From: Clostridium novyi NT | Lineage (GTDB): Bacteria; Bacillota; Clostridia; Clostridiales; Clostridiaceae | Assembly (NCBI RefSeq): GCF_000014125.1 | Contig: NC_008593.1 | Span: 248,001-312,000, forward strand | Reading direction: 5' to 3' | Length of the DNA: 64,000 bases | Shown here: positions 46,723 through 55,870 of the stretch, piece after piece | Layout of the letters: each line of letters opens with the position of its first letter | How positions within the stretch are numbered: the stretch's first letter is position 1 | The notes under the pieces: generated by a model | Seen by the model: the letters and a program-made list of their open reading frames with translations, nothing else | Told to the model about the DNA's origin: nothing | Databases searched by the model: none | Translations under genes and position numbers: made by a program

Positions 46723-47367
46723 ATGGAATTAAAACTCATATATCTTTCTATGAAAAATTTAAAAGTCTATTACTTTATTCCTTTAATATTTTTGTATATT
46801 GTTATTCCTATTTTAGACATTGGACTTATTAATATGTCAGGGAATATTGAAAATGCTTATTTATCCATATTTGCAGAAGCTGAAAAGTATATACCTATTT
46901 TATCCTTATGGTGGACTACCTTTATATTTAAAGAATACATCGATGGAGATGGGAATGAAGTTTTATATTGTATTGACTCCTCAAGTAAACTTAAAATACA
47001 ACATATTGCATTAATATTTAGTTGGTATATTATACACGTAAGTATTTTATTTTTAGTATATGGATTCTTTTTGGATAATGTACTATTAGAATTTTTAAAA
47101 ACCGTTATTCAATGTTTTTTCTTTACATCATTAGGATATACTCTTATTTATACTTTAAAGTCAACTACTATAAGTTTTATGTTTTTAATTGTATATGAAT
47201 TATTATGTCTTTTTATAAGATGTGAATTTACGAAGTATATAAGTATATTTCAAGGTGAACAAATAATTTCCATGCAACTTATAGGTACAAAATATTTTAT
47301 ATTCTTATTAATAGGAATATTATTTTTAATAATTGGTGTATATAAAAATAAAAGGTTTTACTGTTAA
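46723..47367 (+). CDS. Six-helix membrane protein, ABC transporter subunit
   Basis: This 214-residue protein has hydrophobic segments at about 13-35, 55-75, 92-115, 120-142, 146-164 and 188-208. It has no soluble domain and lies 4 bases after the ATPase gene, so it is probably the second permease of the same transporter. FIFKEYIDGDGNEVLYCIDSSSKLKI between helices resembles the cytoplasmic loop of the larger permease (YLVKSKNVNLLECISILNKGTL), which suggests the two pair as half-transporters. Confidence 0.65.
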   Translation: MELKLIYLSMKNLKVYYFIPLIFLYIVIPILDIGLINMSGNIENAYLSIFAEAEKYIPILSLWWTTFIFKEYIDGDGNEVLYCIDSSSKLKIQHIALIFSWYIIHVSILFLVYGFFLDNVLLEFLKTVIQCFFFTSLGYTLIYTLKSTTISFMFLIVYELLCLFIRCEFTKYISIFQGEQIISMQLIGTKYFIFLLIGILFLIIGVYKNKRFYC

Positions 47368-47409
47368 AGATTAAGTAGAATTTACTTTTTAATATATATT
47401 TTTTAGCAC

Positions 47410-47449
47410 ATAAAAGGGATTATTACGAAATTGTAATAGTCCCTTTTAT
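47410..47449 (+). terminator. Hairpin terminator after the ABC operon
   Basis: ATAAAAGGGATTATTAC (47410-47426) pairs with GTAATAGTCCCTTTTAT (47433-47449), with one G-U pair. Confidence 0.75.
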
Positions 47450-47520
47450 GTATTTGTAATAATAATCCTCTATAATTTAACTTGTAAGATAAGTTTAATA
47501 GGGGGGAGAAAAAATGGAAA

Positions 47521-47768
47521 TTGTTAGAGACTCCATTAAGTGTTTCTATTTGTATAGAAGATAATGGAGAAGGAATTGCTAAACATGAGCTAGGAAAGAT
47601 TTTTGATAGATTTTACAAAAGTGAAAATTCCACAAATCCATAAGTATAGGAATTGGATTATCTATGAGTAAATCTATAATTGAATCTCAAAATGGCTCTA
47701 TAAGTGTTAATAGTATAGAAGAAAAAGGAACAAAATTTATAATAACTTTTTTAAAACAGATTATTTAA
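47521..47768 (+). pseudogene. Sensor histidine kinase remnant (C-terminal ATPase part)
   Basis: The frame from 47524 reads PLSVSICIEDNGEGIAKHELGKIFDRFYKSENSTNP, the N and F boxes of an HATPase domain, then a stop. One base over, it continues SIGIGLSMSKSIIESQNG to a stop at 47768, the G box and end. So a kinase lost all but its last 80 residues and also has a one-base frameshift. GGGGGGAG and ATGGAAATT just upstream look like the start of another gene, perhaps its response regulator, joined to the kinase end by deletion. Confidence 0.75.
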
Positions 47769-47889
47769 TTATAAAGAATTTATAAAATAGAGCTAAATTT
47801 CAAAATATACATTTACAATACTTAGTATATAAAGTAAAATGTGAACAAATTATTATATGTAAGTTTAATAGAGAGGGATGAAGTGGCAA

Positions 47890-48585
47890 ATGATAAAAAT
47901 TGATAATTTGACTAAACAGTATAATGAAGTACTTGCAGTAAATAATATGAGTTTTGAAGTTGAAGATGGTGAAATTGCTGTACTTTTAGGACCAAATGGA
48001 GCGGGAAAAAGTACAAGCATAAAATGTATTTGTGGTTTATTAAGATATGACGGAGATATTGAAATACAAGGACATAAAAATAAAACACTTGAGGCGAAAA
48101 AGGTATTTAGTTATGTTCCAGAAACACCTGCTCTTTATGATATGTTAACTATATACGAGCATTTAGAATATATAGCAAATGCGTACAAAATAGATAATTA
48201 TAAAGAAAAGGCAGAAGCTTTATTAAAACGATTTGATCTTTATGACAAAAAAGACAAGCTAGGAAAAGAATTATCAAAAGGTATGCAACAAAAGGCTAGT
48301 ATATGTTGTGGGCTTTTAACTGAACCTAAAGTTATACTATTTGATGAACCTATGATAGGACTTGATCCTAAAGCTATAAAAGAACTTAAAAAAGTGTTTT
48401 TAGAGCTTAAAGAAAATGGGTGTTCTGTAATTATAAGTACTCACATAATTGATAGTATTGATGATATTTGGGACAAGGCTATAGTAATCAATAAAGGAAG
48501 CATAGTATATAAAACAACTAGAAGTGAGCTTAAAGAGAAAAATGAATCACTAGAAGAAATTTTCTTTGAAGTTACGGAGGAATAG
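47890..48585 (+). CDS. ABC transporter ATP-binding protein
   Basis: This protein has about 231 residues from ATG 47890; ATG 47878 directly abuts GAGAGGG, too close to use. It has Walker A GPNGAGKST, degenerate signature LSKGMQQK, Walker B VILFDEPMIGLDP and switch HIIDSIDD. It lies 3 bases before the exporter membrane protein, so the two form a two-gene exporter. A histidine-kinase remnant upstream suggests it was once under two-component control. Confidence 0.9.
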   Translation: MIKIDNLTKQYNEVLAVNNMSFEVEDGEIAVLLGPNGAGKSTSIKCICGLLRYDGDIEIQGHKNKTLEAKKVFSYVPETPALYDMLTIYEHLEYIANAYKIDNYKEKAEALLKRFDLYDKKDKLGKELSKGMQQKASICCGLLTEPKVILFDEPMIGLDPKAIKELKKVFLELKENGCSVIISTHIIDSIDDIWDKAIVINKGSIVYKTTRSELKEKNESLEEIFFEVTEE

Positions 48586-48588
48586 TAT

Positions 48589-50142
48589 ATGAAGCCGTTA
48601 TTTTATTTGATGAGAAAAGGACTTAAAAATTTTATTAAGGATTTAAAGAAAAAACCAGCTGCGCTTATAGGATATATTTTTATTATAGCTATGATAGTAT
48701 TGGCTATACTTAGTGGGTCAGGTGCATCTGATCAATCAAGAAAATTTTTAAGTAATAATAGATTTGGATTTATAGTAGGAGTAGTTTTAATTGGATTTTT
48801 CTATCTTACTGTTAAAGAGGGAATAAATAGAGGAAGTTCATTTTTTAGAAAAGCGGATGTTAATTTAGTATTTACTGCACCGATTTCTCCCAAAAAAGTT
48901 TTAATATATGGTATTTTAAAACAATTATATATGACATTTGTTATGCTTTTCTTTGTTGTAGTTCAAATACCTAATATAAGAAATTGGTTTAATATAAAAA
49001 GTTGTGGAATCGGAGTTTTAGTGCTAGGCTCATTTCTTTTTATGTTTATAATATCTATAATTGGCATTTTGATTTATTCAATTGCAGCTAAAGGACCAAA
49101 GTGGAGAACAGGTATTAAGATGTTAATGAATATACTGGGTGGTATATTTATAGTATTTTTATTAATTGAAGTTTTAAAAACAAAGAACTTTATTCTATCT
49201 TGTGAAAACATATTTGGTAGTAGATATTTTTCGTATATTCCTATTGTGGGCTGGACTAAAGAAGTTATAATGGCAACTGTAGTTGGAATTAATAGTAGTT
49301 TTTATATGTATTTAGTTATGGATTTAGTGGCTATAGCTATTATAATTTTAGCTATATACAATATGAATACAGATTATTATGAAGATGTTTTAGAAGCAAC
49401 AGATTACAAAGAAAAATTGCTTCAAAATAAAAAAGAGGGAAAATCTCAATTTAGTTTTAAGAAAGTTAGAAAAGTAAAGCAAAGATACAGAGGAAGTGCT
49501 GGCAGAGCTATATTTTCCAGACAGATGTTAGAGTATAAAAAAACAGGATTTTTCTTTATAAACATTAGAACAGTAACTATGATTATTATAGGCATTTTCT
49601 TTGGAATGTCGGTGGGTGAAGATAATATATTAGCTGTTTTATATTTCTGTGTATATATGCTATTATTCTTTTCACTTCAAGGTAAATGGATGAGTGAACT
49701 TGAAAAGCCATACATATACTTGATACCTATAAGTTCTTTTTCTAAAGTCTTTTATGCTACATTAGCAGATAATATAAAGAACTTTATAGATGGATTTGTG
49801 CTTTTTATTGTAGTTGGAATAAAGTTAAAAACAAGCCCTATAATTATAGTTTTATGTGCTTTATCTTATGCTAGTTTTGGAACTATATACACTTATATAG
49901 ATATATTATCAAGAAGAATTTTTAAAATTGAAAGCAAGACACTTGAATCATTTTTAAAGTTTATATTTGCATTTATAATAGTACTTCCAGGTATAGCATT
50001 GTCAGCTTACTTTGGATTTAAAGATGGATTACAGTTTGGAAAGTATTTAGTTTATATTTCTCTAATTATATATAATTGCATTGTTTCAAGTATTATATTG
50101 ACTTTTAATAGAAAGATTTTTGATAATATAGAAATGCATTAA
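48589..50142 (+). CDS. ABC exporter membrane protein, ABC_export type
   Basis: This 517-residue protein has about ten to twelve membrane helices and a cytoplasmic stretch around 255-310 rich in Lys and Arg. DVNLVFTAPISPKKVLIYGILKQLY near residue 90 is typical of the putative ABC exporter family, in which one large membrane protein pairs with one ATPase. The substrate is unknown; such pairs are often linked to antimicrobial peptide export or resistance. It is tightly coupled to the upstream ATPase gene. Confidence 0.78.
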   Translation: MKPLFYLMRKGLKNFIKDLKKKPAALIGYIFIIAMIVLAILSGSGASDQSRKFLSNNRFGFIVGVVLIGFFYLTVKEGINRGSSFFRKADVNLVFTAPISPKKVLIYGILKQLYMTFVMLFFVVVQIPNIRNWFNIKSCGIGVLVLGSFLFMFIISIIGILIYSIAAKGPKWRTGIKMLMNILGGIFIVFLLIEVLKTKNFILSCENIFGSRYFSYIPIVGWTKEVIMATVVGINSSFYMYLVMDLVAIAIIILAIYNMNTDYYEDVLEATDYKEKLLQNKKEGKSQFSFKKVRKVKQRYRGSAGRAIFSRQMLEYKKTGFFFINIRTVTMIIIGIFFGMSVGEDNILAVLYFCVYMLLFFSLQGKWMSELEKPYIYLIPISSFSKVFYATLADNIKNFIDGFVLFIVVGIKLKTSPIIIVLCALSYASFGTIYTYIDILSRRIFKIESKTLESFLKFIFAFIIVLPGIALSAYFGFKDGLQFGKYLVYISLIIYNCIVSSIILTFNRKIFDNIEMH

Positions 50143-50194
50143 TTGTTAATAAGTAATTTGAAATATAAATTATTTGTGGATAAGGGGAATAAGT

Positions 50195-50635
50195 ATGGAG
50201 GATATTAAAATATTTAACGGGGAATATCTTAAGGAATGTTCAAAAATTTATCCAAGTATATTTAATAAGGAGCCTTGGGGTGAAAGTTGGACAGAGGATA
50301 TAGCATATAAAAGATTAAAGGAAGTTTATGATACTCCTAATTTTTTTGGAATAGCTTATATGAAAAATGGAGTAATTATTGGGGGTATTTTAGGAAATAT
50401 AGAGCATTGGGATGTTGGCAAAAAATATATACTAAAAGAGTTTTTTATAGATAGTAAGTGTCAAGGCAATGGATTAGGTAGCAAAATGTTAGGAGCATTA
50501 GAGGAAAGATTAAGTGAATTATCAGTAAGAATCATTGAATTAAATACTTTAAGAGGAAAAAGTACAGAAGGCTTTTATTGTAAAAATGGTTATAAGACTG
50601 ATAAAGATATGATTGTAATGGAAAAAATAATATAA
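50195..50635 (+). CDS. GNAT family N-acetyltransferase
   Basis: This protein has 146 residues from ATG 50195, with AGGGGA upstream. The acetyl-CoA site shows CQGNGLGSKMLGALEERL, matching the Q/R-x-x-G-x-G/A motif, after the strand IGGILGNIEHWDVGKKYILKEFFID. NTLRGKSTEGFYCKNGYK marks the C-terminal half. The acceptor is unknown. It is downstream of the exporter genes by 52 bases and may share their transcript, which ends at the next terminator. Confidence 0.85.
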   Translation: MEDIKIFNGEYLKECSKIYPSIFNKEPWGESWTEDIAYKRLKEVYDTPNFFGIAYMKNGVIIGGILGNIEHWDVGKKYILKEFFIDSKCQGNGLGSKMLGALEERLSELSVRIIELNTLRGKSTEGFYCKNGYKTDKDMIVMEKII

Positions 50636-50649
50636 AGTTTAAGTATATA

Positions 50650-50694
50650 AAAAGAGGTTACTAAAATTAGCTTTAGGTAACCTCTTTGATTTTT
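50650..50694. terminator. Bidirectional terminator
   Basis: AAAGAGGTTACTAAA (50651-50665) pairs with TTTAGGTAACCTCTTT (50672-50687). It lies between the acetyltransferase gene and convergent ytaF. Confidence 0.83.
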
Positions 50695-51313
50695 ACAAAA
50701 ACAGCTCGTACAAACCTATAATAATAATTATTATAGATGAAATTAGTGAAGCGTATTTTCCAAAAACTTTGGATAAGTATTTCTTACCAGTAATCTCTCC
50801 TAGTTTGATGGTTATTACACTTGATAAAAAAGTAAATAAAACAGTCAAAACTATATTTAGTCCAGCAATACTAGCTCCAAGTCCAAGTCCAAAGTTGTTT
50901 ATTGTAAGAGCAAGTGCAAGGGCTAAACTTTCCTTTAAATCTATTGAACCAGAGTTGTCCACATCAGCTTGTTCAGGATTGTCCAATATTTGAGAGGCTG
51001 TAAGATTTTCATTATCATAAGTTATGTGCGTATTTTCATCATTATCAGGTTTTTTAAAAAAATCTATAGTTAACCAAACTCCAATTCCAATCAGCATAAC
51101 AGATCCAATTATATTAGCAGTTTTTATTGAAAGAAACTTACTAATAGCTAGTCCAATTGACATGGCTATGAAAGTACCTAGACTTGTTATAAATCCAATT
51201 AAAATATTTATTAATGGAGTTATGTTTATTTTTTTTATGCCATAAGATAGTCCTACAGTAAAACTATCTAAATTGGCTGAAAGTGCAAATAAAATTATGG
51301 CTAAGATATCCAA
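50693..51313 (-). CDS. ytaF: Sporulation membrane protein YtaF
   Basis: The protein has 206 residues from TTG 51313, behind GGGGGG at the right spacing. Two three-helix MntP-like repeats (first with ALSANLDSFTVGLSYGIKKI, second with ALALALTINNFGLGLGASIAG) flank a hydrophilic linker (about 95-130) holding DVDNSGSIDLKES. YtaF is a conserved sporulation-linked membrane protein related to manganese exporters. The Asp-containing helices are kept, so metal transport is possible but unproven. Single-gene unit. Confidence 0.85.
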   Translation of the reverse strand: MDILAIILFALSANLDSFTVGLSYGIKKINITPLINILIGFITSLGTFIAMSIGLAISKFLSIKTANIIGSVMLIGIGVWLTIDFFKKPDNDENTHITYDNENLTASQILDNPEQADVDNSGSIDLKESLALALALTINNFGLGLGASIAGLNIVLTVLFTFLSSVITIKLGEITGKKYLSKVFGKYASLISSIIIIIIGLYELFL

Positions 51314-51456
51314 ACATATCCCCCCGATATACTCTGTTATACTCTTCAATATATTAAGTTCTATGTAGTGATGTTACAAAAAACTTAACTATAATGAGTA
51401 ATTTTGAGGAATGCTGAAGAATAGTTTGAAATATAATAAATGAAATGTGAATATGC

Positions 51457-51497
51457 AAAAAACAAAAATGAATCTAGATGATTTAAAAATCATCTAA
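51457..51497 (-). terminator. Terminator after clostripain gene
   Basis: On the minus strand TAGATGATT (51496-51488) pairs with AATCATCTA (51483-51475) and is followed by a T-rich tract. Confidence 0.78.
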
Positions 51498-51519
51498 ATC
51501 CATTTTTAATATTTATAAT

Positions 51520-53112
51520 CTACCATTGATAGTGATTAAATCCGCCATCAGGTCCATTTGTTTTATCAAACCAAGAATCTAAAAGTTCAAACCAGTTTCC
51601 CACTTTATTTATTTCAGGATCTTGTCCATCTTTACACCAACTTAATTTTCCATAAGGATTATTTAATCCAGAAGCTACTGTATCAATAGAATTATACCAG
51701 CTTTGGATTAGCCAATGAGGAATTTTAGCATTAGAATAACGGCTAGTATAAATTCTATTTCCATCAGGTAAGAATACACTTAATCCATTTTTACCTTCTT
51801 TAAATTTACCTACCCCTTTAAATTTCTTACCACCAAATGAGTAAAGAACCATGCTATCAACGTTTTTCATAACATCCTTAGCAAGTTTTTGAGTTTCCTC
51901 ATCAAAGTCATTGCTTTTAGATATTCCTTCACATAAATCATAGATATCAAAGTAAGGATATTCTATCCAGTCTAATTGGTCTTTTTCATTAAAGTAATGC
52001 ATTAAGTTTACATTAGTTTTACTTCCTCTTAATTTTTCTATGGCGCTTTTCTTATTTTTTGTGCTTAAATCAACAGCTAATTTATCAAAAGATTTTTTTA
52101 TGTTTTCAGCCTTAGTTAAATCATAACAACTTAATTGTTGATCAGAACGGAAATATCTTGATGTTGAATCACGTTGTTCTTCAACAAATAAAGCACCTAT
52201 TTGTTCATTTGTAATTGTTGCAGGATCAAAGCAACGTTCTCTTCCGCCTAGAGTTAAATCTTTTTGTAAAGTAAATGTATTTCCTGATCTTATTCTTGAA
52301 AATATATCATCATACTTAAATCCAGCACCCCATACAACAGGACTTGATGCGATCATAGTTTTTGCTGAAAATCTACCATTTCCTGGTCTGTATTGGTATG
52401 CAACTTCAGCAGTACCCATTAAACAAGCATCAAAAGCAAGTACATCTACAGAGTGGCTTTCATCTAAATGATCTGATATTTCACCTATATAAAGACAATC
52501 TGGATTTTCTCCGTCAAGATTGCTATCATCCCAACAAATAGCTTTATTTAACTTTTCATTTACATTTGGCTTATTTTTTGCTCCACCTCCATGATTAGAC
52601 ATTATAAGAACATATTTATCTGCCTTATAATTATTTTTACCAAACTCTATGAATTTTTTTAGGGTTTCAGGATCACCCATGTTAGCTTCATATGTTCCAT
52701 TTACCTTGATTTCGGGAAAATACTTACCTCCATCTAATCTAGTAGCTTTGTTATGTTCAATTTTATACAAACGAGTATCTTCAAAGTTTTCTCCTAAAGC
52801 AGTTGAATCCTCGCTATATCCAGGAGTTCTGTCTACTAGAGCTATTAGATTTAAATTTGGGTTATTAACATAACCTTTTTTCATTTCTGCGATGTCACTC
52901 ATTAATGCATCTTCTAAATTATTGTCAGCATCGCAATAATACAATATAGTTACCTTTTGTTCTTTTTTACTTTCATCTTTTGCTTTTTTTGTAATAGATG
53001 ATTTAGCGTTATTAGCTGTTGGTTTTGGAGTAGCATATACTGGTTGAATGTTTATAAACGACATTCCAAGTATAGCAGCAGCTAATAAATGAATTACTTT
53101 TTTTCTTAACAT
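51520..53112 (-). CDS. Clostripain, secreted cysteine endopeptidase (family C11)
   Basis: This 530-residue protein is close to the 526-residue enzyme of C. histolyticum. The signal peptide is about 1-27 (ending VYA), followed by a short pro-region. Catalytic His174 in MSNHGGG and Cys230 in AFDACLMGTAEV agree with the known dyad positions (176, 231). C11 enzymes cleave after Arg, need calcium and mature by removing an internal linker into heavy and light chains. AAGGGGG precedes the ATG. It is monocistronic with its own terminator, secreted and probably used for protein scavenging. Confidence 0.93.
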   Translation of the reverse strand: MLRKKVIHLLAAAILGMSFINIQPVYATPKPTANNAKSSITKKAKDESKKEQKVTILYYCDADNNLEDALMSDIAEMKKGYVNNPNLNLIALVDRTPGYSEDSTALGENFEDTRLYKIEHNKATRLDGGKYFPEIKVNGTYEANMGDPETLKKFIEFGKNNYKADKYVLIMSNHGGGAKNKPNVNEKLNKAICWDDSNLDGENPDCLYIGEISDHLDESHSVDVLAFDACLMGTAEVAYQYRPGNGRFSAKTMIASSPVVWGAGFKYDDIFSRIRSGNTFTLQKDLTLGGRERCFDPATITNEQIGALFVEEQRDSTSRYFRSDQQLSCYDLTKAENIKKSFDKLAVDLSTKNKKSAIEKLRGSKTNVNLMHYFNEKDQLDWIEYPYFDIYDLCEGISKSNDFDEETQKLAKDVMKNVDSMVLYSFGGKKFKGVGKFKEGKNGLSVFLPDGNRIYTSRYSNAKIPHWLIQSWYNSIDTVASGLNNPYGKLSWCKDGQDPEINKVGNWFELLDSWFDKTNGPDGGFNHYQW

Positions 53113-53438
53113 AAAAATTACCCCCTTTAAAAATAATGTGATTTCTTAATTGATATAAAGGTAAATTAGTTAAATCTAAAGCATCAATTAATGAAACCGA
53201 ATAATTATATAAAAATAATATTTTGATTATCGTTGAAAATATTTCAAGCTTTATAATTAAATGTAAAAAAACTATAAATATTTATATGATTTATATGATT
53301 TATATGATTTATATGAAAAAAATGTATAAAAAGGTTGAAAAATATCGCTGATGGAATATAATATATAAACATGACTAATTTAAATATAGAGGTTTACATT
53401 AGGAATAAATATAAATTTTAACAATAGGAGGGGTTTTA
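53113..53438. other. Divergent intergenic region, clostripain / chemoreceptor
   Basis: This 326-base AT-rich region lies between divergent genes. It holds a 9-base tandem repeat (53280-53315) and AGGAGGGG before GTG 53439. A TATAAT-like AATATATAAA lies near 53360, but no convincing -35 pairs with it. No gene is seen. Confidence 0.5.
53280..53315 (+). repeat. Four perfect tandem copies of ATTTATATG
   Basis: The 9-base unit is repeated four times without a mismatch (53280-53288, 53289-53297, 53298-53306, 53307-53315). It lies 124 bases upstream of the chemoreceptor start. Copy number could vary by slippage. Confidence 0.95.
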
Positions 53439-55163
53439 GTGGATTTTTTAAAAAAGATTAGCGTAAAAAAGAAAATGATTTTTAGTTATAGTGCATTACT
53501 AATGCTAATGATAATATCTGGAGTTATTGGTGTTGTTAGTGCTAAAAAACTAAATGATAATTCTAAGCAAATGTATTTTAAATCACTACAATCAATAGAA
53601 TATATTCAAGAAATAAAAAATAATATAGATGAGGAAGCAACATGTATATTAAATATTATTTATAATGAAGATTTAAATCAAAATGATAGAAACAATATTT
53701 ATAAACATATAACTGTAGATTTAAAAAATAAAAACCAAGAACTTTTCGAAAAGTATGAAAAGATCCCTTTTACTGAAGAAGAAAAAAGGGATTATAACGA
53801 ATTCAAACATGAATTGGAAAATTATAGAAATGTTAGAGGCGACATATTAACTCTTGTTAATAATGGAAACATAAATGGAGCTAAGCAAATTTTTGCATCT
53901 AAGATAAAACCTATTAGAGAAAAAACTGAAAGCAAATTAAATGCTATAAATGACATGAATGAAACGCAAGCAAAGATTTCTGATGAAGAAAATAGAAAAG
54001 TTTTTCAAAACATAATATTTATTTCTTCAGCAGTAACTATTGTTGGAATTATATTAGCTTTAGTATTAGCTATTATTATGATAAGAGATATTATTAGTTC
54101 TCTTAATAGAATAAGAGCATATGCTAGAAGACTTTCTGAATATGATTTTTCTACTCCAATAGTTGTTAGAGGAACAGATGAACTATGCATGACTGCTGTG
54201 GATTTAAATTCTGCACAAAAAAATGTTAATAATTTAGTTAAGCAAATATATTTAGATGCAGAAACTATGGGAGCTATGAGCGAAGAATTATCTGCAACGG
54301 TTGAAGAAATAACAAGTAAAGTAATTACAATAGATGAAGCCACTAAAGAAATAAACAAGGGTATAGAGGAATTTAGTGCAAGTACAGAAGAGTTAAATGC
54401 TTCAGTGGAAGAAGTTAATTCTAGTATAGAAGAATTAGCTACTAGTTCAACAGAAGGAAGTAATAACTCAAATGTGGCAAAGGGAAAGGCTAAAGAAGTT
54501 CAAGAATATTTACAAGATGCAATAAAAGAGACAAATAGTATTTATGAAGAAAGACAACAAAAAATAATAAAGGCAATAGAAGATGGTAAAGTAGTTTCGG
54601 AAATAAGAGTAATGGCAGATAGTATAGCTCAAATTGCGGAACAAACTAACTTACTTGCATTAAATGCAGCAATAGAAGCAGCGAGAGCAGGAGAACAAGG
54701 AAAGGGATTTGCAGTTGTTGCAGATGAAATAAGAAAGCTTGCAGAACAATCAGCAGAAAGTGTTTTAGTTATAAAAAATACAATAACACAAGTGCAAAGT
54801 GCCTTTGGAAATCTATCAGATAACGGAAATCAATTATTAGATTTCATGAATACTAAAGTTAAAGAGTTATTAGATAGCTCATTAAGTGTTTCAAAACAAT
54901 ATTATGATGATTCGGACTATATAAGTACAATGACAGAAAACTTTGCATCTATGACGGAAGAAATAAATGCTACAACAAATCAAATAACAGGTGCAGTGCA
55001 AAATATTGCTTTAGGAGCTCAGGATGCAGCAGAACATACAGGTGATATATTAAGCGGTATTGATGAAACAACAAAGGCAATGAATGAAATTGCTAAAACA
55101 TCTGAAAATCAAGCAAGTATTGCCCAAAAACTTAATGAATTGGTAGGAAAATTTAAGATTTAA
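53439..55163 (+). CDS. Methyl-accepting chemotaxis protein, four-helix-bundle sensor
   Basis: The protein has 574 residues from GTG 53439 behind AGGAGGGG. Membrane helix 1 (about 12-33) is followed by a 4HB_MCP-type helical sensor (about 35-185), helix 2 (about 188-213), HAMP (about 214-265) and a signalling domain with the hairpin tip [61 protein letters not shown] gives likely methylation helices. There is no C-terminal CheR-binding pentapeptide. Ligand unknown. Confidence 0.93.
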   Translation: MDFLKKISVKKKMIFSYSALLMLMIISGVIGVVSAKKLNDNSKQMYFKSLQSIEYIQEIKNNIDEEATCILNIIYNEDLNQNDRNNIYKHITVDLKNKNQELFEKYEKIPFTEEEKRDYNEFKHELENYRNVRGDILTLVNNGNINGAKQIFASKIKPIREKTESKLNAINDMNETQAKISDEENRKVFQNIIFISSAVTIVGIILALVLAIIMIRDIISSLNRIRAYARRLSEYDFSTPIVVRGTDELCMTAVDLNSAQKNVNNLVKQIYLDAETMGAMSEELSATVEEITSKVITIDEATKEINKGIEEFSASTEELNASVEEVNSSIEELATSSTEGSNNSNVAKGKAKEVQEYLQDAIKETNSIYEERQQKIIKAIEDGKVVSEIRVMADSIAQIAEQTNLLALNAAIEAARAGEQGKGFAVVADEIRKLAEQSAESVLVIKNTITQVQSAFGNLSDNGNQLLDFMNTKVKELLDSSLSVSKQYYDDSDYISTMTENFASMTEEINATTNQITGAVQNIALGAQDAAEHTGDILSGIDETTKAMNEIAKTSENQASIAQKLNELVGKFKI

Positions 55164-55200
55164 AAAAGTGAAAGAAAAACCACACTTTAAATAGTTTTTT

Positions 55201-55240
55201 AGGCTGTTGATAAACAAAATTTATCAACAGCTTTTTTATT
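55201..55240 (+). terminator. Intrinsic terminator after chemoreceptor gene
   Basis: GCTGTTGATAAA (55203-55214) pairs perfectly with TTTATCAACAGC (55220-55231), then TTTTTT. Confidence 0.88.
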
Positions 55241-55289
55241 TAAATATTAATATATTAAAATAAATCTAAAAATTTAAAATATTAAGCTA

Positions 55290-55338
55290 TTGACAAGAAA
55301 AGTAAGTTGGTGTATCATATTAATGAGAATGATTATCA
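55290..55338 (+). promoter_or_regulatory. Sigma-A promoter with overlapping Fur-like box
   Basis: TTGACA (55290-55295), a 17-base spacer and TATCAT (55313-55318) form a promoter. At the expected start, TGAGAATGATTATCA (55324-55338) is a 7-1-7 inverted repeat with 6 of 7 pairs, close to the Fur consensus TGATAATNATTATCA. Binding there would block transcription of the DUF2325 gene. Confidence 0.72.
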
Positions 55339-55363
55339 ATTTAAATGAAAGGGGTTTAAGAAT

Positions 55364-55675
55364 ATGAGTGCTTTAATAATAGGGGGAGATAGACTAGGAA
55401 AAATAACAGATGAATTACATAAAAAGGGATTTACTGATATTAAGCATATAACAGGACGAAAATGTGGAGAAAGAAAGATAAAAATTTATTCACAAATGCA
55501 AAAGGCTGATTTAACAATAGTTTTAGTGGATTATATTAATCATGTTATAGTAAATAATTTAAAAAATAAAATTAATAAAAATGATAAGTGTAATAATATT
55601 ATTTATGCAAAAAGATCTTGGTCGCATATGGAGAAGTGCATTAATAATTTTATGATAAATAAAGAAGAAAATTAG
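55364..55675 (+). CDS. DUF2325 domain protein
   Basis: This 103-residue protein matches the small DUF2325 family: SALIIGGDRLGKITDELHKKGF at the N-terminus, then HITGRKCGERKIKIYSQMQKADLTIVLVDYINH, and ending KRSWSHMEKCI. The fold looks like a single Rossmann-type domain. Cys48 and Cys98 are candidate metal or redox ligands. Its function is not known. The Fur-like box on its promoter points to iron-responsive control. AAAGGGG lies upstream of the ATG. Single gene with a terminator. Confidence 0.78.
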   Translation: MSALIIGGDRLGKITDELHKKGFTDIKHITGRKCGERKIKIYSQMQKADLTIVLVDYINHVIVNNLKNKINKNDKCNNIIYAKRSWSHMEKCINNFMINKEEN

Positions 55676-55750
55676 TATTATATTTTAAGCTACTTATAAA
55701 TAATAGTTATAATAAAATATAATTTTAAATAAAATATATAGGTTTATTTT

Positions 55751-55785
55751 AAAGCTACAAAGTTTATGTAGCTTTTATTTTTTTA
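55751..55785 (+). terminator. Intrinsic terminator
   Basis: AAAGCTACA (55751-55759) pairs with TGTAGCTTT (55767-55775), followed by a T-rich run. Confidence 0.8.
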
Positions 55786-55797
55786 TCTTTTATAACG

Positions 55798-55853
55798 TTG
55801 ACAATTTTTTGTGAAAAAAATATAATAAATATGAACATATGAATATATGTTCA
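55798..55853 (+). promoter_or_regulatory. Consensus promoter and metal-repressor operator for the cad operon
   Basis: TTGACA (55798-55803), 17 bases, TATAAT (55821-55826) is a perfect sigma-A promoter. TGAACATAT (55832-55840) and ATATGTTCA (55845-55853) form a perfect 9-bp inverted repeat with a 4-base centre lying on the predicted start. This is the layout of ArsR/SmtB/CadC operators. The repressor gene follows directly, so autoregulation is likely. Confidence 0.88.
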
Positions 55854-55870
55854 AATGTAGGAGGGATAAA

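Noticed and set aside
43823..47367. Lactococcin 972-type bacteriocin locus
   Set aside because: A signal-like mini-ORF precedes an ABC system, but no DUF1430 membrane protein or lactococcin-like mature peptide is present.
53280..53315. Short repeat cluster as a CRISPR array
   Set aside because: Units are 9 bases and directly adjacent with no spacers, and no cas genes exist in the window.
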